Source: Calliopsis andreniformis
Taxonomy: Eukaryota; Arthropoda; Insecta; Hymenoptera; Andrenidae
Length of the DNA: 64,000 nucleotides
NCBI RefSeq assembly: GCF_051401765.1
Contig: NW_027480533.1
Span: 186,001 to 250,000, forward strand
Reading direction: 5' to 3'
The translations under genes and the position numbers were made by a program. Shown here piece after piece: positions 54,213-64,000 of this stretch. Every line of letters starts with the position of its first letter. The first letter of the stretch is position 1. Under the pieces are notes generated by a model. It had not been told where the DNA came from, made no database searches, and saw nothing but the letters and a program-made list of their open reading frames with translations.

Positions 54213-54775
54213 TACCCAATCCTCAATCTTCAATCCTCAACCCTCAATCCTCAATTCTCAATCCTCAATCCTCAATCCTCAGACCTCAAAGAGCAATAGT
54301 CAACCCTCAGTCCTCGTCCTCAATCCACAACCATCAATCCTCAATCCTCAATCTTCAATCATCAATATTCAATCTTCAGTCCTCAATCCTCAATCCTCAA
54401 TCCTCAACCCTCAATCCTCAATGTTCAATCCGCAATACGCAATCCTCAATCTTCTATCCGCAATCCGCAATCCTCAATCCACAATCCTCAATCCTCAATC
54501 CTCAATCTTCAATCCTCAATACTCAATCTTCAATCCTCAATACTCAATCCTCAATCCTCAATCCTCAATCCTCATTCTTCAATCCTCAACACCCAATCCT
54601 CAGTCTTCAATCCTCAATCCTCAATCCTCAATTCTCAATCCTCAATCCTCAACCCTCAGACCTTAAACATCAATACTCTACCCTCAGTCCTCGTCCTCAA
54701 TCCACAACACTCAATCCTCGATCCTCAATCTTCAATCATCAATATTCAATCTTCAATCCTCAATCCTCAATCCTC
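54213..54775 (+). repeat. 1.07-kb repeat, copy 1
   Basis: A flavour 1 and flavour 2 type B pair, cores about 375 bp apart. It carries the rare variant CTCAAAGAGCAATAG at 54285 and 55360 (elsewhere AAACAGCAATAG). The offset is 1075 bp, falling to 1068 after a heptamer lost in copy 2. The TCCGCAATCCGCAATCC string near 54456 is also shared only with copy 2. Confidence 0.82.
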
Positions 54776-55287
54776 AATACTCAATCCTCAATCCTCAATG
54801 TTCTATCCTCAATACGCAATCCTCAATCTTCAATCCTCAATCCTCAATCCTCAATCCTCAATCCTCAATCCTCAATCTTAATCTTCAATCCTCAGTACGC
54901 AATCTTCAATCCTCAACCCTCAATCCTCATTCCTCAATCCTCAATCTTCAATACTCAATACTCAATCTTCAATCCTCAATCCTCAATCCTCAATCCTCAA
55001 TCCTCAATCCTCAATCCTCAATCCTCAATCGTCAATCTTCAATCCTCAATACTTAATCGTCAATACTCAATCGTCAATACTCAATACTCAATCCTCATTC
55101 TTCAATCCTCAATACCCAATCCTCAATCTTCAATCCTCAATCCTCAATCCTCAATCCTCAATCCTCAATCTTCAATCCTCAAACCTCAATCCTCAATCCT
55201 CAATCCTCAACCTTCAATCCTCAATACACAAACTTCAATCCTCAATCATCAATCCTCATTCCTCAATCCTCAATCCTCAATCCTCAA
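54776..55287 (+). repeat. Array between the 1.07-kb copies
   Basis: Heptamer variants of the left-hand family (TTAATCTTCAATCC near 54878, AATACTTAATCGTC near 55048, AATACACAAACTTC near 55222). The private TAA-creating variant in AATACTTAATC recurs near 60767. No gene seen. Confidence 0.7.
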
Positions 55288-55843
55288 TACCCAATCCTCA
55301 ATCTTCAATCCTCAACCCTCAATCCTCAATTCTCAATCCTCAATCCTCAATCCTCAGACCTCAAAGAGCAATAGTCAACCCTCAGTCCTCGTCCTCAATC
55401 CACAACCATCAATCCTCAATCCTCAATCTTCAATCATCAATATTCAATCTTCAGTCCTCAATCCTCAATCCTCAATCCTCAACCCTCAATCCTCAATGTT
55501 CAATCCGCAATACGCAATCCTCAATCTTCTATCCGCAATCCGCAATCCTCAATCCACAATCCTCAATCCTCAATCCTCAATCTTCAATCCTCAATACTCA
55601 ATCTTCAATCCTCAATACTCAATCCTCAATCCTCAATCCTCATTCTTCAATCCTCAACACCCAATCCTCAGTCTTCAATCCTCAATCCTCAATCCTCAAT
55701 TCTCAATCCTCAATCCTCAACCCTCAGACCTTAAACATCAATACTCTACCCTCAGTCCTCGTCCTCAATCCACAACACTCAATCCTCGATCCTCAATCTT
55801 CAATCATCAATATTCAATCTTCAATCCTCAATCCTCAATCCTC
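55288..55843 (+). repeat. 1.07-kb repeat, copy 2
   Basis: Second copy of the AAAGAGCAATAG type B pair, one heptamer shorter between the two blocks (spacing about 372 bp). It is followed by canonical units and a TCAATCG string rather than the TCAATAC string that follows copy 1. Confidence 0.82.
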
Positions 55844-58589
55844 AATCCTCAATCCTCAATCCTCAATCCTCAATCGTCAATCTTCAATCCTGAATACTCA
55901 ATCTTCAATACTCAATCCTCAATCCTCATTCCTCAATCCTCATTCTTCAATCCTCAATACCCAATCCTCAATCTTCAATCCTCAATCCTCAATCCTCAAT
56001 CCTCTATCCTCAATCCTCAATCTTCAATCCTCAGTCCCAAATCCTCAATCTTCAATACTCACTCCTCAATCCTCAATCTTCAATCCTCAATACTCAGTCT
56101 TCAATCCTCAATCCTCAATCCGCAATCCTCAATCCTCAATCCTCATTCTTCAATCCTCAATACCCAATCCTCAATCTTCAATCCTCAATGCTCAATCCTC
56201 AATTCTCAATCCTCAATCCTCAATCCTCAATCCTCAATCCTCAATCCTCAATGTTCAATCCGCAATACCCAATCCTCAATCTTCTATCCGCAATCCTCAA
56301 TCCTCAATCCTCAATCCTCAATCCTCAATCCTCAATCCTCAATCCTCAGACCTCAATCCTCAATCCTCAATCGTCAATCTTCAATCCTCAATACTCAATC
56401 TTCAATCCTCAATCCTCAATCCTCAATCCTCAATCCTCATTCTTCAATCCTCAATACCCAATCCTCAATCTTCAATCCTCAATACTCAGTCTTCATTCCT
56501 CAATCCTCAATCCTCAATCCTCAATCCTCAATCCTCATTCTTCAATCCTCAATACCCAATCCTCCATCTTCAATCCTCAATCCTCAATCCTCAATCCTCA
56601 ATCCTCAATCCTCAATCCTCAATCTTCAATACTCAATGCTCAATCTTCAATCCTCAATACTCAATCCTCAATCCTCAATCCTCAATCCTCAATACCCAAT
56701 CCTCAATCTTCAATCCTCAATCCTCAATCCTCAATTCTCAATCCTCAATCCTCAATCCTCAGACCTCAAACAGCAATAGTCAACCCTCAGTCCTCGTCCT
56801 CAATCCACAACCATCAATCCTCAATCCTCAATCTTCAATCATCAATATTCAACCTTCAGTCCTCAATCCTCAATCCTCAATACTCAACCCTCAATCCTCA
56901 ATGTTCAATCCGCAATACCCAATCCTCAATCTTCTATCCGCAATCCTCAATCCTCAATCCTCAATCCTCAATCCTCAATCCTCAATCCTCAATCTTCAAT
57001 CCTCAATACTCAATCTTCAATCCTCAATACTCAATCCTCAATCCTCAATCCTCATTCTTCAATCCTCAACACCCAATCCTCAGTCTTCAATCCTCAATCC
57101 TCAATCCTCAATTCTCAATCCTCAATCCTCAATCCTCATACCTTAAACATCAATACTCTACCCTCAGTCCTCGTCCTCAATCCACAACACTGAATCCTCG
57201 ATCCTCAATCTTCAATCATCAATATTCAATCTTCAATCCTCAATCCTCAATCCTCAATACTCAATCCTCAATGTTCTATCCTCAATACGCAATCCTCAAT
57301 CTTCAATCCTCAATCCTCAATCCTCAATCCTCAATCCTCAATCCTCAATCTTAATCTTCAATCCTCAGTACGCAATCTTCAATGCTCAACCCTCAATCCT
57401 CATTCCACAATCCTCAATCTTCAATACTCAATACTCAATCTTCAATCCTCAATCCTCAATCCTCAATCCTCAATCCTCAATCCTCAATCCTCAAACCTCA
57501 ATCGTCAATCTTCAATCCTCAATACTCAATCGTCAATACTCAATCCTCAATTCTCAATACTCAATCCTCATCCTTCAATCCTCAATACTCAATCCTCATT
57601 CTTCAATCCTCAATACCCAATCCTCCATCTTCAATCCTCAATCCTCAATCCTCAATCCTCAATCCTCAATCCTCAATCCTCAATCTTCAATCCTCAATAC
57701 TCAATCTTCAATCCTCAATACTCAATCCTCAATCCTCAATCCTCAATCCTCAATACCCAATCCTCAATCTTCAATCCTCAATCCTCAATCCTCAATTCTC
57801 AATCCTCAATCCTCAATCCTCAGACCTCAAACAGCAATAGTCAACCCTCAGTCCTCGTCCTCAATCCACAACCATCAATCCTCAATCCTCAATCTTCAAT
57901 CATCAATATTCAATCTTCAGTCCTCAATCCTCAATCCTCAATCCTCAACCCTCAATCCTCAATGTTCAATCCGCAATACGCAATCCTCAATCTTCTATCC
58001 GCAATCCTCAATCCTCAATCCTCAATCCTCCATCCTCAATCCTCAATCCTCAATGTTCTATCCTCAATACGCAATCCTCAATCTTCAATCCTCAATACTC
58101 AATCCTCAATCCTCAATCCCCAATACACAAACTTCAATCCTCGATCATCAATCCTCATTCCTCAATCCTCAATCCTCAATCCTCAATCGTCAATCTTCAA
58201 TCCTGAATACTCAATCTTCAATACTCAATCCTCAATCCTCAATCCTCAATCCTCATTCTTCAATCCTCAATACCCAATCCTCAATCTTCAATCAAAATCC
58301 TCAATCCTCAATCCTCAATCCTCAATCCTCAATCCTCAGTCTTCAATCAACAATATTCAATTTCAGTCCTCAATCCTCAATCCTCAATCCTCAACCCTCA
58401 ATCCTCAATGTTCAATACGCAATACCCAATCCTCAATCTTCTATCTGCAATCCTCAATCCTCAATCCTCAATCCTCAATCCTCAATCCTCAATCTTCAAT
58501 CCTCAATACTCAATCTTCAATCCTCAATACTCAATCCTCAATCCTCAATCCTCATTCTTCAATCCTCAACACCCAATCCTCAATCTTCA
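55844..58589 (+). repeat. Mixed array with type B pairs
   Basis: Type B cores near 56783 and 57160 form another flavour 1/flavour 2 pair, 377 bp apart. A further core is near 57845. A rare ATCAAAATCC string near 58291 recurs near 62054, and a TTTCAG break lies near 58355. The CAATGTTCTATCC and ATCTTCTATCCGCAATCC strings are frequent. No gene, RNA gene or mobile element is visible. Confidence 0.7.
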
Positions 58590-60195
58590 ATCCTCAACCC
58601 TCAATCCTCAATTCTCAATCCTCAATCCTCAATCCTCAGACCTTAAACATCAATACTCTACCCTCAGTCCTCGTCCTCAATCCACAACACTCAATCCTCG
58701 ATCCTCAATCTTCTATCATCAATATTCAATCTTCAATCGTCAATCCTCAATCGTCAATACTCAATCCTCAATCTTCAATCCTCAATCCTCAGTCCTCAAT
58801 TCTCAATCCTCAATCGTCAATCCTCAATCCTCAATCCTCAATCCTCAATGTTCAATCCGCAATACACAATCCTCAATACTCAGTCTTCAATCCTCAATCC
58901 TCAATCCGCAATCCTCAATCCTCAATCCTCATTCTTCAATCCTCAATACCCAATCCTCAATCTTCCATCCTCAATCCTCAATCCTCAATTCTCAATCCTC
59001 AATCCTCAATCCTCAATCCTCAATCCTCAATCCTCAATGTTCAATCCGCAATACACAAACCTCAATCTTCTATCCGCAATCCTCAATCCTCAATCCTCAA
59101 TCCTCAATCCTCAATCCTCAATCCTCAATCCTCAGACCTCAATCCTCAATCCTCAATCGTCAATCGTCAACCTTCAATCCTGAATACTCAATCTTCAATC
59201 CTCAATACTCAATCCTCAATCCTCAATCCTCAATCCTCCATCCTCAATCATCAATCCTCAATCTTAATCTTCAACCCTCAATCCTCAATGTTCAATCCGC
59301 AATTCCCAATCCTCAATCTTCTATCCGCAATCCTCAATCCTCAATCCTCAATCCTCAATCCTCAATCCTCAATCTTCAATCCTCAATACTCAATCTTCAA
59401 TCCTCAATGCTCAATCCTCAATCCTCAATCCTCATTCTTCAATCCTCAATCCTCAATCCTCATTCTTCAATCCTCAATACCCAATCCTCCATCTTCAATC
59501 CTCAATCCTCAATCCTCAATCCTCAATCCTCAATCCTCAATCCTCAATCTTCAATCCTCAATACTCAATCTTCAATCCTCAATACTCAATCCTCAATCCT
59601 CAATCCTCAATCCTCAATCTTAATCTTCAACCCTCAATCCTCAATGTTCAATCCGCAATTCCCAATCCTCAAACTTCTATCCGCAATCCTCAAACCTCAA
59701 TCCTCAATCCTCAATCCTCAATCCTCAATCCTCAATCCTCAATCCTCAATCTTCAATCCTCAGTCCCAAATCCTCAATCTTCAATACTCACTCCTCAATC
59801 CTCAATCTTCAATCCTCAATACTCAGTCTTCAATCCTCAATCCTCAATCCTCAATCCTCAATCTTCAATCCTCAATACTCAATCTTCAATCCTCAATCCT
59901 CAATCCTCAATCCTCATTCTTCAATCCTCAACACCCAATCCTCAATACCCAATCCTCAATCTTCAATCCTCAACCCTCAATCCTCAATTCTCAATCCTCA
60001 ATCCTCCATCCTCAGACCTCAAACAGCAATAGTCAACCCTCAGTCCTCGTCCTCAATCCACAACCATCAATCCTCAATCCTCAATCTTCAATCATGAATA
60101 TTCAATCTTCAGTCCTCAATCCTCAATCCTCAATCCTCAACCCTCAATCCTCAATGTTCAATCCGCAATACGCAATCCTCAATCTTCTATCCGCA
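58590..60195 (+). repeat. 3.81-kb HOR, copy 1
   Basis: Markers recur 3806 bp downstream (58848/62654) and 3813 bp downstream after one inserted heptamer (59288/63101, 60154/63967). Shared rare strings include TCAATCGTCAATCGTCAACC near 59155 and CTCCATCCTC near 59236 and 60003. Looser homology extends upstream (58053/61816, offset 3763). Confidence 0.8.
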
Positions 60196-62404
60196 ATCCT
60201 CAATCCTCAATCCACAATCCTCAATCCTCAATCCTCAATCTTCAATCCTCAATACTCAATCTTCAATCCTCAATACTCAATCCTCAATCCTCAATCCTCA
60301 TTCTTCAATCCTCAACACCCAATCCTCAGTCTTCAATCCTCAATCCTCAATCCTCAATTCTCAATCCTCAATCCTCAATCCTCAGACCTTAAACATCAAT
60401 ACTCTACCCTCAGTCCTCGTCCTCAATCCAGAACACTCAATCCTCGATCCTCAATCTTCAATCATCAATATTCAATCTTCAATCCTCAATCCTCAATCCT
60501 CAATACTCAATCCTCAATCCTCAATGTTCTATACTCAATACGTAATCCTCAATCTTCAATCCTCAATCCTCAATGCTCAATCCTCAATCCTCAATCCTCA
60601 ATCTTAATCTTCAATCCTCAGTACGCAATCTTCAATGCTCAACCCTCAATCCTCATTCCTCAATCCTCAATCTTCAATACTCAATACTCAATCTTCAATC
60701 CTCAATCCTCAATCCTCAATCCTCAATCCTCAATCCTCAATCCTCAATCGTCAATCTTCAATCCTCAATACTTAATCGTCAATACTCAGTCCTCAATACT
60801 CAATACTCAATCCTCATTCTTCAATCCTCAATACCCAATCCTCAATCTTCAATCCTCAATCCTCAATCCTCAATCCTGAATTCTCAATCTTCAATACTCA
60901 CTCCTCAATCCTCAATCTTCAATCCGCAATACTCAGTCTTCAATCCTCAATCCTCAAACCGCAATCCTCGATCCTCAATCCTCATTCTTCAATCCTCAAT
61001 ACCCAATCCTCAATCTTCAATCCTCAATACTCAGTCTTCAATCCTCAATCCTCAATCCTCAATCCTCAATCCTCAATCCTCATTCTTCAATCCTCAATAC
61101 CCAATCCTCCATCTTCAATCCTCAATCCTCAATCCTCAATCCTCAATCCTCAATCCTCAATCCTCAATCTTCAATCCTCAATGCTCAATCTTCAATCCTC
61201 AATACTCAATCCTCAATCCTCAATCCTCAATCCTCAATACCCAATCCTCAATCTTCAATCCTCAATCCTCAATCCTCAATTCTCAATCCTCAATCCTCAA
61301 TCCTCAGACCTCAAACAGCAATAGTCAACCCTCAGTCCTCGTCCTCAATCCACAACCATCAATCCTCAATCCTCAATCTTCAATCATCAATATTCAATCT
61401 TCAGTCCTCAATCCTCAATCCTCAATCCTCAACCCTCAATCCTCAATGTTCAATCCGCAATACGCAATCCTCAATCTTCTATCCGCAATCCTCAATCCTC
61501 AATCCTCAATCCTCCATCCTCAATCCTCAATCTTCAATCCTCAATACTCAATCTTCAATCCTCAATACTCAATCCTCAATCCTCAATCCTCATTCTTCAA
61601 TCCTCAACACCCAATCCTCAGTCTTCAATCCTCAATCCTCAATCCTCAATTCTCAATCCTCAATCCTCAATCCTCAGACCTTAAACATCAACACTCTACC
61701 CTCAGTCCTCGTCCTCAATCCACAACACTCAATCCTCGATCCTCAATCTTCAATCATCAATATTCAATCTTCAATCCTCAATCCTCAATCCTCAATACGC
61801 AATCCTCAATCCTCAATGTTCTATCCTCAATACGCAATCCTCAATCTTCAATCCTCAATACTCAATCCTCAATCCTCAATCCTCAGTACACAAACTTCAA
61901 TCCTCAATCATCAATCCTCATTCCTCAATCCTCAATCCTCAATCCTCAATCGTCAATCTTCAATCCTGAATACTCAATCTTCAATACTCAATCCTCAATC
62001 CTCAATCCTCAATCCTCATTCTTCAATCCTCAATACCCAATCCTCAATCTTCAATCAAAATCCTCAATCCTCAATCCTCAATCCTCAATACTCAATCCTC
62101 AATCCTCAATGTTCTATCCTCAATACGCAATCCTCAATCTTCAATCCTCAATCCTCAATCCTCAATCCTCAATCCTCAATCCTCAATCCTCAACCTTCAA
62201 TCCTCAATACACAAACTTCAATCCTCAATCATCAATCCTCATTCCTCAATCCTCAATCCTCAATCCTCAATCGTCAATCTTCAATCCTGAATACTCAATC
62301 TTCAATACTCAATCCTCAATCCTCAATCCTCAATCCTCATTCTTCAATCCTCAATACCCAATCCTCAACCTTCAATCCTCAATCCTCAATCCTCAATCCA
62401 CAAT
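60196..62404 (+). repeat. Array linking the 3.81-kb copies
   Basis: Contains flavour 2 and flavour 1/2 type B blocks (cores near 60407, 61330 and 61697; the latter pair 367 bp apart), TTAATCTTCAATCC near 60602, a local TCAATACGTAATCC near 60535 and the CAATCAAAATCC string near 62053. No gene is visible. Confidence 0.7.
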
Positions 62405-64000
62405 CCTCAATCCTCAATTCTCAATCCTCAATCCTCAATCCTCAGACCTTAAACATCAATACTCTACCCTCAGTCCTCGTCCTCAATCCACAACACTCAA
62501 TCCTCGATCCTCAATCTTCTATCATCAATATTCAATCTTCAATCGTCAATCCTCAATCGTCAATACTCAATCCTCAATCTTCAATCCTCAATCCTCAGTC
62601 CTCAATTCTCAATCCTCAATCGTCAATCCTCAATCCTCAATCCTCAATCCTCAATGTTCAATCCGCAATACACAATCCTCAATACTCAGTCTTCAATCCT
62701 CAATCCTCAATCCGCAATCCTCAATCCTCAATCCTCATTCTTCAATCCTCAATACCCAATCCTCAATCTTCAATCCTCAATCCTCAATCCTCAATTCTCA
62801 ATCCTCAATCCTCAATCCTCAATCCTCAATCCTCAATCCTCAATGTTCAATCCGCAATACACAAACCTCAATCTTCTATCCGCAATCCTCAATCCTCAAT
62901 CCTGAATCCTCAATCCTCAATCCTCAATCCTCAATCCTCAATCCTCAGACCTCAATCCTCAATCCTCAATCGTCAATCGTCAACCTTCAATCCTGAATAC
63001 TCAATCTTCAATCCTCAATACTCAATCCTCAATCCTCAATCCTCAATCCTCCATCCTCAATCCTCAATCCTCAATCTTAATCTTCAACCCTCAATCCTCA
63101 ATGTTCAATCCGCAATTCCCAATCCTCAATCTTCTATCCGCAATCCTCAATCCTCAATCCTCAATCCTCAATCCTCAATCCTCAATCTTCAATCCTCAAT
63201 ACTCAATCTTCAATCCTCAATGCTCAATCCTCAATCCTCAATCTTCATTCTTCAATCCTCAATCCTCAATCCTCATTCTTCAATCCTCAATACCCAATCC
63301 TCCATCTTCAATCCTCAATCCTCAATCCTCAATCCTCAATCCTCAATCCTCAATCCTCAATCTTCAATCCTCAATACTCAATCTTCAATCCTCAATACTC
63401 AATCCTCAATCCTCAATCCTCAATCCTCAATCTTAATCTTCAACCCTCAATCCTCAATGTTCAATCCGCAATTCCCAATCCTCAATCTTCTATCCGCAAT
63501 CCTCAATCCTCAATCCTCAATCCTCAATCCTCAATCCTCAATCCTCAATCCTCAATCCTCAATCTTCAATCCTCAGTCCCAAATCCTCAATCTTCAATAC
63601 TCACTCCTCAATCCTCAATCTTCAATCCTCAATACTCAGTCTTCAATCCTCAATCCTCAATCCTCAATCCTCAATCTTCAATCCTCAATACTCAATCTTC
63701 AATCCTCAATCCTCAATCCTCAATCCTCATTCTTCAATCCTCAACACCCAATCCTCAATACCCAATCCTCAATCTTCAATCCTCAACCCTCAATCCTCAA
63801 TTCTCAATCCTCAATCCTCCATCCTCAGACCTCAAACAGCAATAGTCAACCCTCAGTCCTCGTCCTCAATCCACAACCATCAATCCTCAATCCTCAATCT
63901 TCAATCATCAATATTCAATCTTCAGTCCTCAATCCTCAATCCTCAATCCTCAACCCTCAATCCTCAATGTTCAATCCGCAATACGCAATCCTCAATCTTC
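62405..64000 (+). repeat. 3.81-kb HOR, copy 2 (cut by window end)
   Basis: Second copy of 58590-60195, still matching when the window ends just after the CAATGTTCAATCCGC marker at 63967. Private changes are CTGAATCC near 62902 and CAATCTTCATTCTTC near 63241. The repeat and the satellite array continue beyond 64000. Confidence 0.8.

Larger units (their letters stand above)
1..64000 (+). repeat. Heptanucleotide satellite array, unit TCAATCC
   Basis: Every part of the window resolves into 7-bp units close to TCAATCC. The canonical unit has no G, so the + strand is almost G-free and the - strand (GGATTGA) is G-rich and C-poor. Common variants keep TCAAT and change the last two bases: TCAATCT, TCAATAC, TCAATCG, TCAATTC, TCAATGT, TCAATGC. 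Others are TCATTCT, TCAACCC, TCAAACC, CCAATCC and GCAATCC. Perfect canonical runs rarely exceed nine or ten units (for example about 31350-31417). No stretch longer than about 200 bp departs from this pattern, so there are no separate intergenic regions to describe. Both window ends lie inside the array. No function is known to me for this unit; satellite DNA of a eukaryotic heterochromatic region is an inference. Confidence 0.97.

Noticed and set aside
58408..60879. 823-residue open frame, the longest in the window
   Set aside because: It is SILNPQS-type repeat throughout, overlaps other open + frames, has no ribosome-binding site, domain or unique segment, and stops only where a heptamer variant happens to create one.
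60573..62996. 807-residue open frame overlapping the previous one in another phase
   Set aside because: Two long frames overlapping out of phase in identical repeat sequence are explained by the stop-free 7-mer, not by genes.
1..64000. Telomere or interstitial telomeric repeat
   Set aside because: The G-rich strand TTGAGGA superficially resembles TTTAGGG or TTAGGG but does not match any telomere motif I know. Extensive HOR structure and abundant internal variants are unlike a terminal telomere tract.
1..64000. CRISPR array
   Set aside because: There is regular spacing but no unique spacers; intervening sequence is the same heptamer family, and no cas gene is present.
1..64000. Cyanobacterial-type short tandem heptanucleotide repeats (STRR)
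   Set aside because: STRRs are heptamers, but they are short tracts between genes. Over 64 kb without a gene does not fit. It is kept only as a remote alternative because the organism is unknown.
1..64000. rRNA or tRNA genes and promoters
   Set aside because: No conserved rRNA stretches, no cloverleaf-compatible segment (the + strand is nearly G-free and cannot form G:C stems), and no promoter-like elements beyond chance AT strings.

Overview
The whole 64 kb window is one continuous tandem array built from a 7-bp unit, TCAATCC on the + strand (GGATTGA on the - strand), and its point variants. I find no protein-coding gene, tRNA, rRNA, CRISPR array, insertion sequence or promoter I can support. 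The array runs off both ends of the window, so its true size is unknown. A satellite of this size suggests a eukaryotic heterochromatic block (pericentromere, subtelomere or sex chromosome). Nothing in the sequence identifies the organism, and an unusually large bacterial heptanucleotide array cannot be formally excluded.

The array is not a simple microsatellite. Perfect runs of the canonical unit rarely pass nine or ten copies (about 65-70 bp). Ordered strings of variant heptamers are copied as larger units, giving a nested higher-order repeat (HOR) structure. Positions 1-1000 and 2590-3900 hold a 245-bp unit (35 heptamers) in pairs, with a pair-to-pair period of about 644-651 bp. Positions 3.9-22.2 kb hold an approximately 5.09-kb HOR: two near-identical full copies (9.1-14.0 and 14.2-19.1 kb), a third partial copy, and an older rearranged copy upstream. 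Positions 23.7-37.3 kb hold another HOR family, including a 4.03-kb tandem duplication and four copies of the most diverged, least heptameric segment in the window. Positions 37.6-43.5 kb hold a 2.80-kb repeat and a 901-bp tandem duplication. Positions 42.6-51.7 kb hold a 4.81-kb repeat whose second copy contains its own 1.0-kb duplication. Positions 51.7-54.0 kb are an island of the left-hand repeat family. Positions 54.2-64.0 kb hold 1.07-kb and 3.81-kb repeats, the last cut by the window end.

A G-containing block of about 110 bp (type B, with a TCAGTCCTCGTCC core) recurs roughly 60 times in at least three flavours. Two of them often follow each other about 370 bp apart.

Long open frames cover much of the + strand in all three phases, encoding cyclic SILNPQS repeats. 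They follow arithmetically from a stop-free 7-mer and are not evidence of genes. All coordinates and counts were read by eye; HOR boundaries are good to a few tens of bases.
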